The translations under genes and the position numbers were made by a program. Of a stretch of DNA of 40,999 nucleotides, positions 25,652 to 33,628 are shown in pieces. The stretch lies in contig JAUVXR010000024.1 of NCBI GenBank assembly GCA_030603495.1, forward strand, positions 1 through 40,999, in the 5' to 3' direction. Below the pieces are notes generated by a model. The model did no database searches, was not told where the DNA came from, and worked only from the letters and a program-made list of their open reading frames with translations. The stretch is from a bacterium (lineage in GTDB: Bacteria; Armatimonadota; Zipacnadia; Zipacnadales; Zipacnadaceae). The stretch's first letter is position 1; every line of letters begins with the position of its first letter.

Positions 25652-25714
25652 CTCCCCCCGGAGCTTCGGCGACGGGGAGCGAAGGCCTGACGAAAGTCGG
25701 GCCTTCTGCGTTTT
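25652..25714 (+). promoter_or_regulatory. Structured leader of the NYN gene, attenuator-like
   Basis: Hairpin 1: CTCCCC (25652-25657) pairs with GGGGAG (25674-25679), with a smaller CCG/CGG stem possible inside. Hairpin 2: an 11-base stem (25681-25691 with 25696-25706, one G-T pair) closed by a GAAA tetraloop. TTTT follows at 25711-25714 after TGCG. The second hairpin plus T-run resembles a weak intrinsic terminator placed before the start codon. It may be an attenuator, an RNA-binding site or a self-target of the nuclease; I do not recognise a named riboswitch. Confidence 0.65.
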
Positions 25715-25726
25715 CACTGGGCTGAG

Positions 25727-26338
25727 ATGACAACCAACGTCTATATTGACGGGTTTAACCTGTACTATGGCGCAGTAAAGAGTACCCCTTACCGCTGGCT
25801 GAACCTCGCGGAACTGTGTCGCCTTCTCCTACCCACGGATCAGATCAACCGAATTCAATACTTCACTGCGCTGGTGACGGGTCTTCCCAGAGACCCAGAC
25901 TCACCAAACCGACAATCGTTGTACCTGCGAGCATTGGAGACCATTCCGAACCTCGAAATCTTCCGTGGACACTTTCGGTCTCATGAGCGCTGGCGGCCAT
26001 TGGCGGACGGGTCAGGACGTGTTAAAATTCGGGAGACCACCGAGAAAGGTTCGGACGTGGCTTTGGGCGCTCACCTAGTGCATGATGCTCACATGTGCGA
26101 CTATGACACAGCGGTCGTTGTGTCTAACGATAGTGATCTGATTCCACCGATTCGTATCGTTCGTCAGGATATTGGGAAAAAGGTTGGGCTTCTCTGTCCT
26201 TACAAACGCTTTAGCACAGAACATGCAAAGGAATTCGATTTCTTCAAACTGATTCGGCCCGGAGTTCTTCGGGCAAGCCAGTTTCCAGACGTGCTCACAG
26301 ATTCAAAAGGCGATTTCCATAAGCCAGCATCTTGGTAG
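25727..26338 (+). CDS. NYN-domain (PIN-like) predicted ribonuclease
   Basis: 203 residues. The N-terminal NVYIDGFNLYYG (Asp8, Asn11), the central TTEKGSDVAL (Asp110) and VVVSNDSDLIP (Asp135, Asp137) are the acidic metal-binding positions of NYN/DUF88 (LabA-like) nucleases, which cut RNA with a PIN-like fold. The C-terminal tail is not recognised. Codon use and composition look AT-richer than the surrounding genes, and decayed sequence lies on both sides, next to a tRNA gene, so transfer is likely (inference). A perfect promoter and a two-hairpin leader precede it, but the Shine-Dalgarno site is weak (GGGCTGAG). No antitoxin-like gene is intact beside it. Confidence 0.85.
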   Translation: MTTNVYIDGFNLYYGAVKSTPYRWLNLAELCRLLLPTDQINRIQYFTALVTGLPRDPDSPNRQSLYLRALETIPNLEIFRGHFRSHERWRPLADGSGRVKIRETTEKGSDVALGAHLVHDAHMCDYDTAVVVSNDSDLIPPIRIVRQDIGKKVGLLCPYKRFSTEHAKEFDFFKLIRPGVLRASQFPDVLTDSKGDFHKPASW

Positions 26339-26441
26339 GTAGGCCCCGCTGTCAGAAGGTGAAATCAAAATAGTAGTTGAAGATGCGCCAATAGCCAGCC
26401 TAAAGAGATGCTCCGTTCTTGCCTGCCCCTCGTAGTCTCGC

Positions 26442-26505
26442 GAATACCTCGAGCTGACCACACAGCAGGCGGCGCAAGAACTCGGGCTGGGGCACTGCCA
26501 GCTAC
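26442..26505 (+). pseudogene. Possible remnant of an excisionase-like HTH
   Basis: One frame reads EYLELTTQQAAQELGLGHCQLL, which resembles the 'LTTQQAAELLGVSR' start of small MerR/excisionase-type DNA-binding domains. A stop codon lies just upstream and the frame runs into the converging accA gene. It could be debris of a regulator once linked to the NYN gene. The match is short and may be chance. Confidence 0.22.
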
Positions 26506-27360
26506 TCAGCTATCCTCGCCCAGCCCTTCCGGCTCGGCCATGCGGCGGAACTTCTCGTAGCGGTGGGTGATTAGCTCTTCCGGCGACATTCCCGCCAGCT
26601 CCTCGAACGCCTCGACCAGGACACTCCTCAGCAGGTAGGCGGCCTCGCGATGGTCAGCATGAGCACCGCCGCGTGGTTCCGGAACGATCTGGTCAATCAC
26701 CCCGAGCTTCAGCGCGTCTGTGGCAGTGAGCTTGAGCGCCTGGGCCGCCTCCTGGTTCAGCGACGCATCCCGCCAGAGAATCGCGGCGCATGACTCCGGC
26801 GCGATGACTGAGTAGTAGGCGTTCTCCAGCATCATCACCTGGTTGCCCACGCCGATGCCGATCGCCCCGCCGCTGCCCCCTTCGCCGATTATCACGGAGA
26901 TGACCGGCACCCCCAGCGCGAACATATCGCGCTGGTTAGTGGCGATAGCCTCGCTTATTCCCCGGCTCTCGGCGTCCTCCAGGCAATCGGCGCCGGGAGT
27001 GTCAATCAGGGTGATGATTGGATGGCCGGCGCGGGCGGCCAGTTGCATCACCCGTATCGCCTTGCGGTAGCCTTCGGGACGGGCCATGGCGAAGTTGCGC
27101 TCGCGGCGCTGGCTGACCGTGCGGCCCTTCTGATGGCCGACAACGGCCACCGGGCAGCCCTGCAAGAAGCCCAGTCCGGCGACGATGGCACCGTCATCAC
27201 CGTAGCGCCGATCCCCGTGCAGCTCGATGAAGTCGTCAATTATGTGGCTGATGTAGTCCAGAGTGTAGGGGCGCGCGGGATGCCGAGATATCTCCACCTT
27301 CTCCCAGGCGCTGGTTGGCGTTGCCACTTTACTATGTGGGGGCATCTGTTGCTCACCCAT
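26506..27360 (-). CDS. accA: Acetyl-CoA carboxylase carboxyltransferase, alpha subunit
   Basis: 284 residues from the ATG at 27360. With AccD it transfers the carboxyl group from biotin to acetyl-CoA, giving malonyl-CoA for fatty acid synthesis. Seen: DFIELHGDRRYGDDGAIVAGL, PEGYRKAIRVMQLA, DTPGADCLEDAESRG and GEGGSGGAIGIGVG, the crotonase-like oxyanion and CoA-binding parts. It is about 30 residues shorter than E. coli AccA at the N-terminus. Its ATG overlaps the accD stop in TGATG, so it is translationally coupled to accD. No accB or accC is in the window. Confidence 0.95.
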   Translation of the reverse strand: MGEQQMPPHSKVATPTSAWEKVEISRHPARPYTLDYISHIIDDFIELHGDRRYGDDGAIVAGLGFLQGCPVAVVGHQKGRTVSQRRERNFAMARPEGYRKAIRVMQLAARAGHPIITLIDTPGADCLEDAESRGISEAIATNQRDMFALGVPVISVIIGEGGSGGAIGIGVGNQVMMLENAYYSVIAPESCAAILWRDASLNQEAAQALKLTATDALKLGVIDQIVPEPRGGAHADHREAAYLLRSVLVEAFEELAGMSPEELITHRYEKFRRMAEPEGLGEDS

Positions 27361-28220
27361 CACTCATCAATCTCCCCGACCAAGGCTGGTCTGCCGTTGC
27401 GGCCAGTTGCCGCCGATACCCGACGAGTGCCGTCAAACCACGCCAACAGGGCCTCGAGGGTCCTGTGCATATCCTGGCGATTGACGATCAGGTCAATCAT
27501 GCCGTGCTTGTACTGAAACTCTGCGCTCTGTACGCCCGGGCGGATCTCCAGGCCGGTGACTTCGACTACCCGGGGCCCGGCGAAGCCCACCGCTGCCTGC
27601 GGTTCGGCGATGATGATATCGCCCAGGAAGGTATAGCTGGCGGCGACCCCCCCATAGGTGGGGTGGGTGATGACGGAGATGTAGGGGAGGCCCGCTTGGC
27701 GCAGCTTCCCGGCAGCGGCTGAGGTTTTGGGCATCTGCATCAGCGAGATGAGGCTCTCTTGCATCCGGGCTCCCCCGCTGGCGCAGAAGATGACCACCGG
27801 CAGCCGCTGCTCGATACACCGCTCCATCAGCCGGGTAATCCGCTCGCCGACCACCCAACCCATACTGCCGCCGATGAAGTCGAGGTCCATAATGCCCAGG
27901 CCGAAGGGCATCTGCTCCAGAGCTGCCCAGCCGGTGAGAACCGCCTCGCTCATCTGCGTCTTGGCCCGGGCTTGCTCAACCTTGGGGCGGTAATCGGGGA
28001 ACTCCAAGGGGTCCACCAGCGGCAAGTCAGCGTCCCACTCCTCGAAACTCCCATCGTCGGCAGTAATCGCCAATCGCTGCCACACGGTCAGCCGCAGATG
28101 ATACCCGCACCGTGGGCAGACCCATTGCTCGTTGGCCAGTTGCTTGCTGTACAGTAGTTGGTGGCAGGAAGAACATTCCTCCCACAGGTCCGGCGGAATA
28201 TCGTTGTTTTCTACTGCCAT
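27360..28220 (-). CDS. accD: Acetyl-CoA carboxylase carboxyltransferase, beta subunit
   Basis: 286 residues. A four-cysteine zinc ribbon (Cys16, Cys19, Cys35, Cys38) at the N-terminus is the hallmark of AccD, followed by the crotonase-fold body with GLGIMDLDFIGGSMGWVVGERI and SGGARMQESLISLMQM. It works as the partner of AccA, encoded directly downstream. AGGTAGGG precedes the ATG. The upstream 200 bases are shared with the divergent pheA gene and contain a perfect 10-base palindrome TGATATATCA (28259-28268) that might be an operator. Confidence 0.95.
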   Translation of the reverse strand: MAVENNDIPPDLWEECSSCHQLLYSKQLANEQWVCPRCGYHLRLTVWQRLAITADDGSFEEWDADLPLVDPLEFPDYRPKVEQARAKTQMSEAVLTGWAALEQMPFGLGIMDLDFIGGSMGWVVGERITRLMERCIEQRLPVVIFCASGGARMQESLISLMQMPKTSAAAGKLRQAGLPYISVITHPTYGGVAASYTFLGDIIIAEPQAAVGFAGPRVVEVTGLEIRPGVQSAEFQYKHGMIDLIVNRQDMHRTLEALLAWFDGTRRVSAATGRNGRPALVGEIDE

Positions 28221-28429
28221 TGCCCTACCTTTGCACGTGGGCTAAGCACGAATGGCCAGATGATATATCAGTGCAGATTGTGCCATCGTGCCGCCGGTAA
28301 GGAGGTTTCGCTGTTCGACCTGTGATTTCCTCCTCCTGTGGCTTTGTTGCACAGAGCACCGTGCTTGTGCTAACATAACTGACAATAACTACCCAGACAG
28401 ATGTTGGAGACTGCAGGGGTTTAACACCG

Positions 28430-29491
28430 ATGAATCTGGATGAGCTGCGGCAACGTATTGACCAGCTAGACGAGCAGCTAGTGGGACTGCTGCGCGAGCG
28501 GGCGAAGCTGGCGGCACAGATCGGCCACAGCAAGCAAGGCGAGCAAGCTGCGGTCTATGATGTGGCGCGTGAGGCGCAGATATTGCGGCGCCTAGCTGAA
28601 TTTGACGCCAGCCCGCTCTCCGCTGATGCTCTCGGGCATATCTACCGGGAAATACTGGCCGCCTGCCGCAACATCCAACAGCTGCTGAAGGTCGCCTACC
28701 TGGGACCCGAGCATACCTTCACTCACTTGGCGGCCCGCGGGCAATTCGGCGGCAGCACTATGCTGCTCCCCGTTACCAGTATAAGCGACGTCTTCCGCGT
28801 CGTCCAGAAGGGGCAGGCCGACTTCGGCGTGGTGCCGATCGAGAACTCCACTGGCGGTGTCGTTCCTGAAACCCTGGACTGCTTCCTGGACAGCCATTTG
28901 TTGATTAGCGGCGAGCTATACGTGCCGGTGCATCTGTTCGTAGTCGCCAACTGCCCGTTGGAGGAGGTTACCACCCTCTACAGCCACCCTCAGCCTCTGG
29001 CCCAGAGCCGCGAGTGGCTGCAGCAGAATCTGCCCGGCGTCCCGGTGGAGAGTGTCACCAGTACCGCCGCGGCAGCGCAGCAGGCTGCGCAGGATCCGAC
29101 CGGTGCAGCTATCGCTACCGAGCTGGCGGCGCAGGCGTATGGGCTAGAAATTCTTGCGGAGAATATCGAGGACGAGCCAGCTAACCGAACCCGCTTCTTC
29201 GTCATCGGAACCCGCGATGCGCAGGCCACCGGCCAGGACAAGACCTCAATTGTCTTCACCACTTCCCATCGAGCCGGGGCCCTGGCCACCACACTAGAGC
29301 CACTGGCTGCCCACGACATCAATATGACCTTCATACAATCGCGGCCCGCCCGGGGCCGACTGTGGGAGTACGTCTTCTTCGTGGACTTCGAGGGCCATCG
29401 CAGCGATCCGAACGTACAGCAGGCCCTGGACGATCTAGGGGGGCAATGCCCGCTGCTCCAGGTCCTCGGCTCCTATCCGGCGGCGGACTAG
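28430..29491 (+). CDS. pheA: Bifunctional chorismate mutase / prephenate dehydratase
   Basis: 353 residues with three domains: AroQ-type chorismate mutase (1-90; LRERAKLAAQIGHSK), prephenate dehydratase (about 87-262, with catalytic TRFFVIG at 254-260) and an ACT domain (about 272-350) for phenylalanine feedback. It converts chorismate via prephenate to phenylpyruvate. The ACT motif, usually GAL...ESRP, reads GAL...QSRP (Gln303), a conservative change in the effector site. Divergent from accD. GCAGGGG lies before the ATG. Confidence 0.95.
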   Translation: MNLDELRQRIDQLDEQLVGLLRERAKLAAQIGHSKQGEQAAVYDVAREAQILRRLAEFDASPLSADALGHIYREILAACRNIQQLLKVAYLGPEHTFTHLAARGQFGGSTMLLPVTSISDVFRVVQKGQADFGVVPIENSTGGVVPETLDCFLDSHLLISGELYVPVHLFVVANCPLEEVTTLYSHPQPLAQSREWLQQNLPGVPVESVTSTAAAAQQAAQDPTGAAIATELAAQAYGLEILAENIEDEPANRTRFFVIGTRDAQATGQDKTSIVFTTSHRAGALATTLEPLAAHDINMTFIQSRPARGRLWEYVFFVDFEGHRSDPNVQQALDDLGGQCPLLQVLGSYPAAD

Positions 29492-29516
29492 CCCTGCTGA
29501 TGTCGGGCCGCCGTTT

Positions 29517-30488
29517 CTATCTCTCCTGAGTGATTTCCTGGAGTATCTCGCCTATCTTTCCGAAGGCCGTTTTGCCCTCTTCGCTACTGACGAATTGGCC
29601 AATCTCCTGGAGCCGTTCGCGCATATTGGGCTGCTTATTGATCAATTCGCTGATCTTGAAGAGACGCTCGATCTGGCCGGCGTCAGTGTCGAGTGCGCCG
29701 GCCGCTTCCAGGTAGGCGTCAATTTCGTCCTGGTCGAGGTCAGCCTGCTCGTCGGCGGCAGCGGCTGACTTGATGATGACGCGCAGCAGAGATGCCGGGT
29801 CCTGAGTAAGCAGCAGGGCCACGCGATCGGCCGTGTATTCGATGACGTCGCGCCATGAGCCCATCAGCCCCCGCCAGATGGTGACCGGACCGAAGGCAAG
29901 CTTCAGCATTGGATTGACGTTATCCACGTAGGTCATCGCCAGCTCTAAGTGCAGGTGGTGCGACTTAATATGCCCAATTTCGTGTGCCACCAAGGCCTCA
30001 AACTCCTCCGGCTCGAGCACATCTAGAAGCGGTTTGGTGGCGATGATTGTCCCGCCCCGATCCGGCAAGCTGTAAATATACGGCGCGTCCTCGTTAATGA
30101 TGTACATTTGCGGGGCCTGCCGCAGGCAGGCCCGCCTGCTCAGCCGGGTGAGCATCTGGCCGTATTGAGGGTAGTTGCTGCCCCAGACCTTGGCGGGGTG
30201 GCCCAGCTTATTGAGCTGCTGGCGCCGGGGCCGAGCCGCGAGGTAGCTGACCAGCGGTGCTGAGATGAGCACCCAGACGGGAAGGTAGCCCCACTGGTAG
30301 GTCCAGGTGTCGTGGAACTTCCATAAGCCCATGCCCGCGATCCATACCGACACCAGCACGACGACACCCGTGCTCGTCCAGTAATGCTGTCTCTCCCCGG
30401 GGTACTGGTAGTCGCTCAGACGTAGACAGACCTCCAGCCGCCGCTTCTTCTTGTGCACCTTTTGCACGCGCCGAGGCAGCTTAACCAC
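29517..30488 (-). CDS. M48-family membrane zinc metalloprotease
   Basis: 323 residues. Two membrane helices (about 38-54 and 68-85) precede a catalytic domain with HEIGH (His169, Glu170, His173) and the third zinc ligand Glu217 in IEYTADR. This is the HtpX/Ste24-like M48 pattern; such proteases help clear damaged membrane proteins. The C-terminal part is acidic and helical. The GTG start overlaps the end of the upstream CBS-domain gene by eight bases, so the two are coupled. The very basic N-terminus (KVHKKKRRLE) faces the cytosol. Confidence 0.9.
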   Translation of the reverse strand: MVKLPRRVQKVHKKKRRLEVCLRLSDYQYPGERQHYWTSTGVVVLVSVWIAGMGLWKFHDTWTYQWGYLPVWVLISAPLVSYLAARPRRQQLNKLGHPAKVWGSNYPQYGQMLTRLSRRACLRQAPQMYIINEDAPYIYSLPDRGGTIIATKPLLDVLEPEEFEALVAHEIGHIKSHHLHLELAMTYVDNVNPMLKLAFGPVTIWRGLMGSWRDVIEYTADRVALLLTQDPASLLRVIIKSAAAADEQADLDQDEIDAYLEAAGALDTDAGQIERLFKISELINKQPNMRERLQEIGQFVSSEEGKTAFGKIGEILQEITQER

Positions 30489-31755
30489 CGCCTTCAGGGG
30501 GTACGACTATCTGCAAGCGCTCTATCTGCTGCTCATCGCCTTCCTGCACGATGAACTGAACCCGCCTGTAGGTTATCACGTCACCGGGCTCCGGGATATG
30601 CCCGGCCACGGCGCTGACCAACCCGGCCACAGTCTCGTATTCGTCTTCGGGTAGCTCCGTCCCCAGCGCCTTGTTGACATCCTCAATATGCGCCCTGCCG
30701 TCCACCAATGCCTCAGTGACGCTCAGCAGCTCAATTTCCGGCTCAGCGAAGTCGTGCTCGTCTTCGATCTCGCCGACCAGCTCCTCGAGGATGTCTTCAA
30801 TAGTCACCAGACCGGCGGTGCTGCCGAACTCGTCGATCACCACCGCCAGGTGGGTTGATTGCTCGCGCATCATCCATAGTATCTCGTCCACGCACTTGCT
30901 TTCCGGTACCAGCACCGGTTCGCGCATTATCTCGTGCAGTTGCAGGTCGTCCCAGTTTTGGGCCGGCGTAGCGAGCAGGTCGTGAACGTAGAATATGCCT
31001 ACTACCTGATCAATCTCCTTTTCGTAGACCGGGATGCGCGAGTGACCGCTACTCAGCGCGGTCGAGATGACCTGGTCAATGGGTGCGGTCAGCGGCAGCG
31101 CGACGATATCAAGCCGCGGCACCATTACCTCTCGCGCGGTAGTGTCGGTCAGCGCCATGACGCTCTCCAGCATCTCGGTCTCTTCCTGGGTCACTTGACC
31201 ATTTTCCGCGCCGAGCTCCGCGGCGACCCTAATCTGGCCCGGTGTCATCAGTTCCGCCCGACGTTCCAGGCCCGTACCCACCGCATTGAACAGCGCTTGG
31301 CTCACCGCCATCAGCACCCGCGTCACTGGCCCCAGCACGTGGGTCAGTCGCTGAACCGGTCGGGCGACCCGCAGCGCTACTGGCTCCGCGAACAGCGATC
31401 CGTAAGTCTTGGGAGTCAGCTCGCTGATCACCACGATCACCGCGATCATCCCGATGTGCAGTAGCTCCTGCCGAGTGCTGGCGTCCGCGGGGAACAGATG
31501 CGCAGCCATCACGGTCGTTATCGTAGAGATCAGGATAATCCCGGCGTTCATCGAGACGATAAGCGCTGTGAGGTAGTGGCCGCTCTGCCGTAACTGCCGA
31601 ATTATCCGGGCGCGCTCATCGCCCCGTTCAGCCCGCCGGCGCACCACTAGCGGATGCACCGCCACCAGGGCGGCCTCCGCCAGCGAGACGAAGAATATAC
31701 CCGCCAGCGCGACGACGATGACCACCGCTCCTATTACAGGTAAGGGGGCGTCCAA
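30481..31755 (-). CDS. CorC/HlyC-type membrane protein, DUF21 + CBS pair (second copy)
   Basis: 424 residues. A DUF21/CNNM membrane domain (about 1-180), two CBS domains (about 205-325; VPRLDIVALPL...VDQVVGIFYVHDLLA...THLAVVIDEFGSTAGLVTIEDILEELVGEI) and a C-terminal CorC/HlyC FAD-like domain. The family is linked to magnesium or cobalt export and ion homeostasis; 'hemolysin' is a historic label. It is a paralogue of the gene just upstream (31831-33102). The TTG start is the best available; GGGGGAGG lies 12 bases before it, a slightly long spacing. Confidence 0.9.
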   Translation of the reverse strand: MDAPLPVIGAVVIVVALAGIFFVSLAEAALVAVHPLVVRRRAERGDERARIIRQLRQSGHYLTALIVSMNAGIILISTITTVMAAHLFPADASTRQELLHIGMIAVIVVISELTPKTYGSLFAEPVALRVARPVQRLTHVLGPVTRVLMAVSQALFNAVGTGLERRAELMTPGQIRVAAELGAENGQVTQEETEMLESVMALTDTTAREVMVPRLDIVALPLTAPIDQVISTALSSGHSRIPVYEKEIDQVVGIFYVHDLLATPAQNWDDLQLHEIMREPVLVPESKCVDEILWMMREQSTHLAVVIDEFGSTAGLVTIEDILEELVGEIEDEHDFAEPEIELLSVTEALVDGRAHIEDVNKALGTELPEDEYETVAGLVSAVAGHIPEPGDVITYRRVQFIVQEGDEQQIERLQIVVPPEGGG

Positions 31756-31830
31756 GGTCGGTATCAGCCTCCCCCTGGGAGAACGTTGCTGGAATTGTTC
31801 GCTTGCCAGGTCATATTGCCAGCTTTCAGT

Positions 31831-33102
31831 CTACTCACTAGCTTGTGGCGGCTGCTGGATAACGCGCACCTTCTCGATCCTATTGCCTGCCGTCTCCTCG
31901 ACGACGAAGATCACGCTGCCCCATGATACCTGCTCGCCCTGCGCAGGTATGTGGCCAGCGATATCCAGAACCAGGCCCCCCAGACTGTCATACTCGGTCT
32001 CGGGTAGCTCCGGCAGCACATAGTTGTCCAGCAGGTGCAGAGAGATGCGGGCATCACACAGCAGTTCGCCTTCGCCCACTGCCTGGATCTCGGGCTCTTC
32101 TATGTCGTATTCGTCGGTGATCTCCCCGACTATCTCCTCGAGGAGGTCCTCTACGGTCACCAACCCAGCCGTGCCGCCGAATTCGTCCTTGACGATAGCT
32201 ATAGTGCGGTGTTTCCTCTGCAGCCGCTGCAGCAGCACGTTGGCGGGGAGGCTTTCGGGGACGAACATCGGCGCGCGCGCCACCCGTCGCACTGACTTGT
32301 CCATCTCGCCGGTGCGCAAATAGGGTAATACGTCTTTGATGTGGATGACGCCAATGACATCGTCCAGATCGCCCTTGCAGACGGGCAGGCGCGAGAAGCC
32401 CTCGGTGGTACCGGTTTCGAGGGCCTCCTGCAACGTGCACTGCGATCCTACCCACACAATGTCCGGCCGGGGTGTCATGACCTGGGCTACGGTCTGATCG
32501 CCGAAGTCCAGCGCCCCATACAACATCCGCTGCTGCCCCGCGGGCACCGTGCCCTCTTGCTCGCCCTGCTCGATCATCGCCTTGAGTTGGTCCTCGGTGA
32601 CCGGAGCAGGTGCAGCGTCGCGGCGGACTCCGCCCAGCAAGAGAAGGCCGCGCGCAATCGTACTCAGTACGAAGATGACCGGCGCCAGAAGCGTGGCGAA
32701 TATCGCTATCGGCAACGCCGCGCGCGTCGCCATTGACTCACTGTGGCGCACGGCGTATTGTATGGGCGTAACCTCGCAGAAGATTAGCACGATGACGATC
32801 ACGGAAACATAGGCGACAATTGGACCGACGGTGGGATCAATCCACTTGACTGCCAGAGTCGTAGCCAGGCGCTCGGCGGTATAATTGGAGACGGTGATGG
32901 CGATGAGTACGGTAGACAATACCCAGGCGCGATGGCCACGCATGAACAGGAGCAGTTGGGCGAGGCGCGAACCTTTTTCGGTGAGGTAGCGCAATCGGGC
33001 ATCACCCACCGCGAGGAACGCTACTTCGCTTCCGGAGAAGAACGCAGAGGTACCCAGCAGGAGCAGGATTAGTCCTAACTCAGGTTCCAAGTCTGTCCTC
33101 AC
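31831..33102 (-). CDS. CorC/HlyC-type membrane protein, DUF21 + CBS pair (first copy)
   Basis: 423 residues with the same layout as its downstream paralogue: DUF21 membrane part with FFSGSEVAFLAV and FCEVTPIQYAVRHSE, CBS pair with MTPRPDIVWV...DLDDVIGVIHIKDVL...TIAIVKDEFGGTAGLVTVEDLLEEIVGEI, and a CorC/HlyC tail. Likely a magnesium/cobalt efflux or divalent-cation homeostasis protein. 'TPIQYAVRHSE' replaces the more usual 'TPKTYGxxxAE' seen in the paralogue. GTG start, with a good promoter 30 bases upstream. First gene of a three-gene operon ending in the M48 protease. Confidence 0.9.
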   Translation of the reverse strand: MRTDLEPELGLILLLLGTSAFFSGSEVAFLAVGDARLRYLTEKGSRLAQLLLFMRGHRAWVLSTVLIAITVSNYTAERLATTLAVKWIDPTVGPIVAYVSVIVIVLIFCEVTPIQYAVRHSESMATRAALPIAIFATLLAPVIFVLSTIARGLLLLGGVRRDAAPAPVTEDQLKAMIEQGEQEGTVPAGQQRMLYGALDFGDQTVAQVMTPRPDIVWVGSQCTLQEALETGTTEGFSRLPVCKGDLDDVIGVIHIKDVLPYLRTGEMDKSVRRVARAPMFVPESLPANVLLQRLQRKHRTIAIVKDEFGGTAGLVTVEDLLEEIVGEITDEYDIEEPEIQAVGEGELLCDARISLHLLDNYVLPELPETEYDSLGGLVLDIAGHIPAQGEQVSWGSVIFVVEETAGNRIEKVRVIQQPPQASE

Positions 33103-33131
33103 CTGGCAACTCTCCAGAGCCGCCTGTCAAC

Positions 33132-33160
33132 ATTATATCAAAACGATGAGTTTACTGCAA
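33132..33160 (-). promoter_or_regulatory. Sigma-70 promoter of the CBS/M48 operon
   Basis: Minus strand: TTGCAG (33160-33155), 17-base spacer, perfect TATAAT (33137-33132). The start would be about 33125, giving a leader of only some 20 bases before the GTG at 33102. Confidence 0.55.
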
Positions 33161-33448
33161 CCGACGCACTAAGGCTGGGCAAAGAAGTCCGGCAGAAGCG
33201 CGCCAGCTAATTTCAGCCCGCCTTGGCTTACGGCGACTCAACGGGTAGAAAAGTCGAAGCGACAACATTCTGAGCAGCAGAGCAAGGGGGCTGGAGGAAA
33301 ACGCACGTATTGCGACCCGCCCCCAGCTTTGATTTACCCTGCAGCGAAGTATGGGGAGGACATTCACCTACCGTTGGCGAATAAGATATTGGACTTGAAG
33401 GCAGTAAGCCGTTATCTTTGCTACGGATGAACAATAATACTTTCGGCG
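33161..33448. other. Intergenic stretch, nothing recognised
   Basis: Short open frames occur on both strands but none has a ribosome site or family motif. AT-rich patches after about 33370 could hold the promoter of the sugar-isomerase gene, though I find no strong hexamer pair. Confidence 0.4.
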
Positions 33449-33628
33449 ATGCTTCAACGGCGGGACGTGTACAAGGCGATGTGCGAGCACCTACAGACCA
33501 GCGAAGGTCTGGCTGCTTTCGGTGAGATACACGAGAACATCTCGCCCAGTTGGGCGCGTAGTTGCCAAAAGATAGAATGCAACAGGTTTCACCATTCTTC
33601 AGTCGTCAAAGGAGGTCATAAGCAATGA
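33449..33628 (+). CDS. Possible small ORF overlapping the sugar isomerase start
   Basis: A 59-codon frame beginning MLQRRDVYKAMCEHLQTSEG and ending in TGA that overlaps the next ATG (ATGA). The first 38 residues have a protein-like helix pattern, but the end simply translates the next gene's ribosome site, and no Shine-Dalgarno precedes this ATG. It may be a fragment of an older gene or chance. Confidence 0.18.
   Translation: MLQRRDVYKAMCEHLQTSEGLAAFGEIHENISPSWARSCQKIECNRFHHSSVVKGGHKQ

Noticed and set aside
33152-33434. Overlapping short minus-strand frames in the gap before the sugar isomerase
   Set aside because: No ribosome site, odd composition and no recognisable domain.
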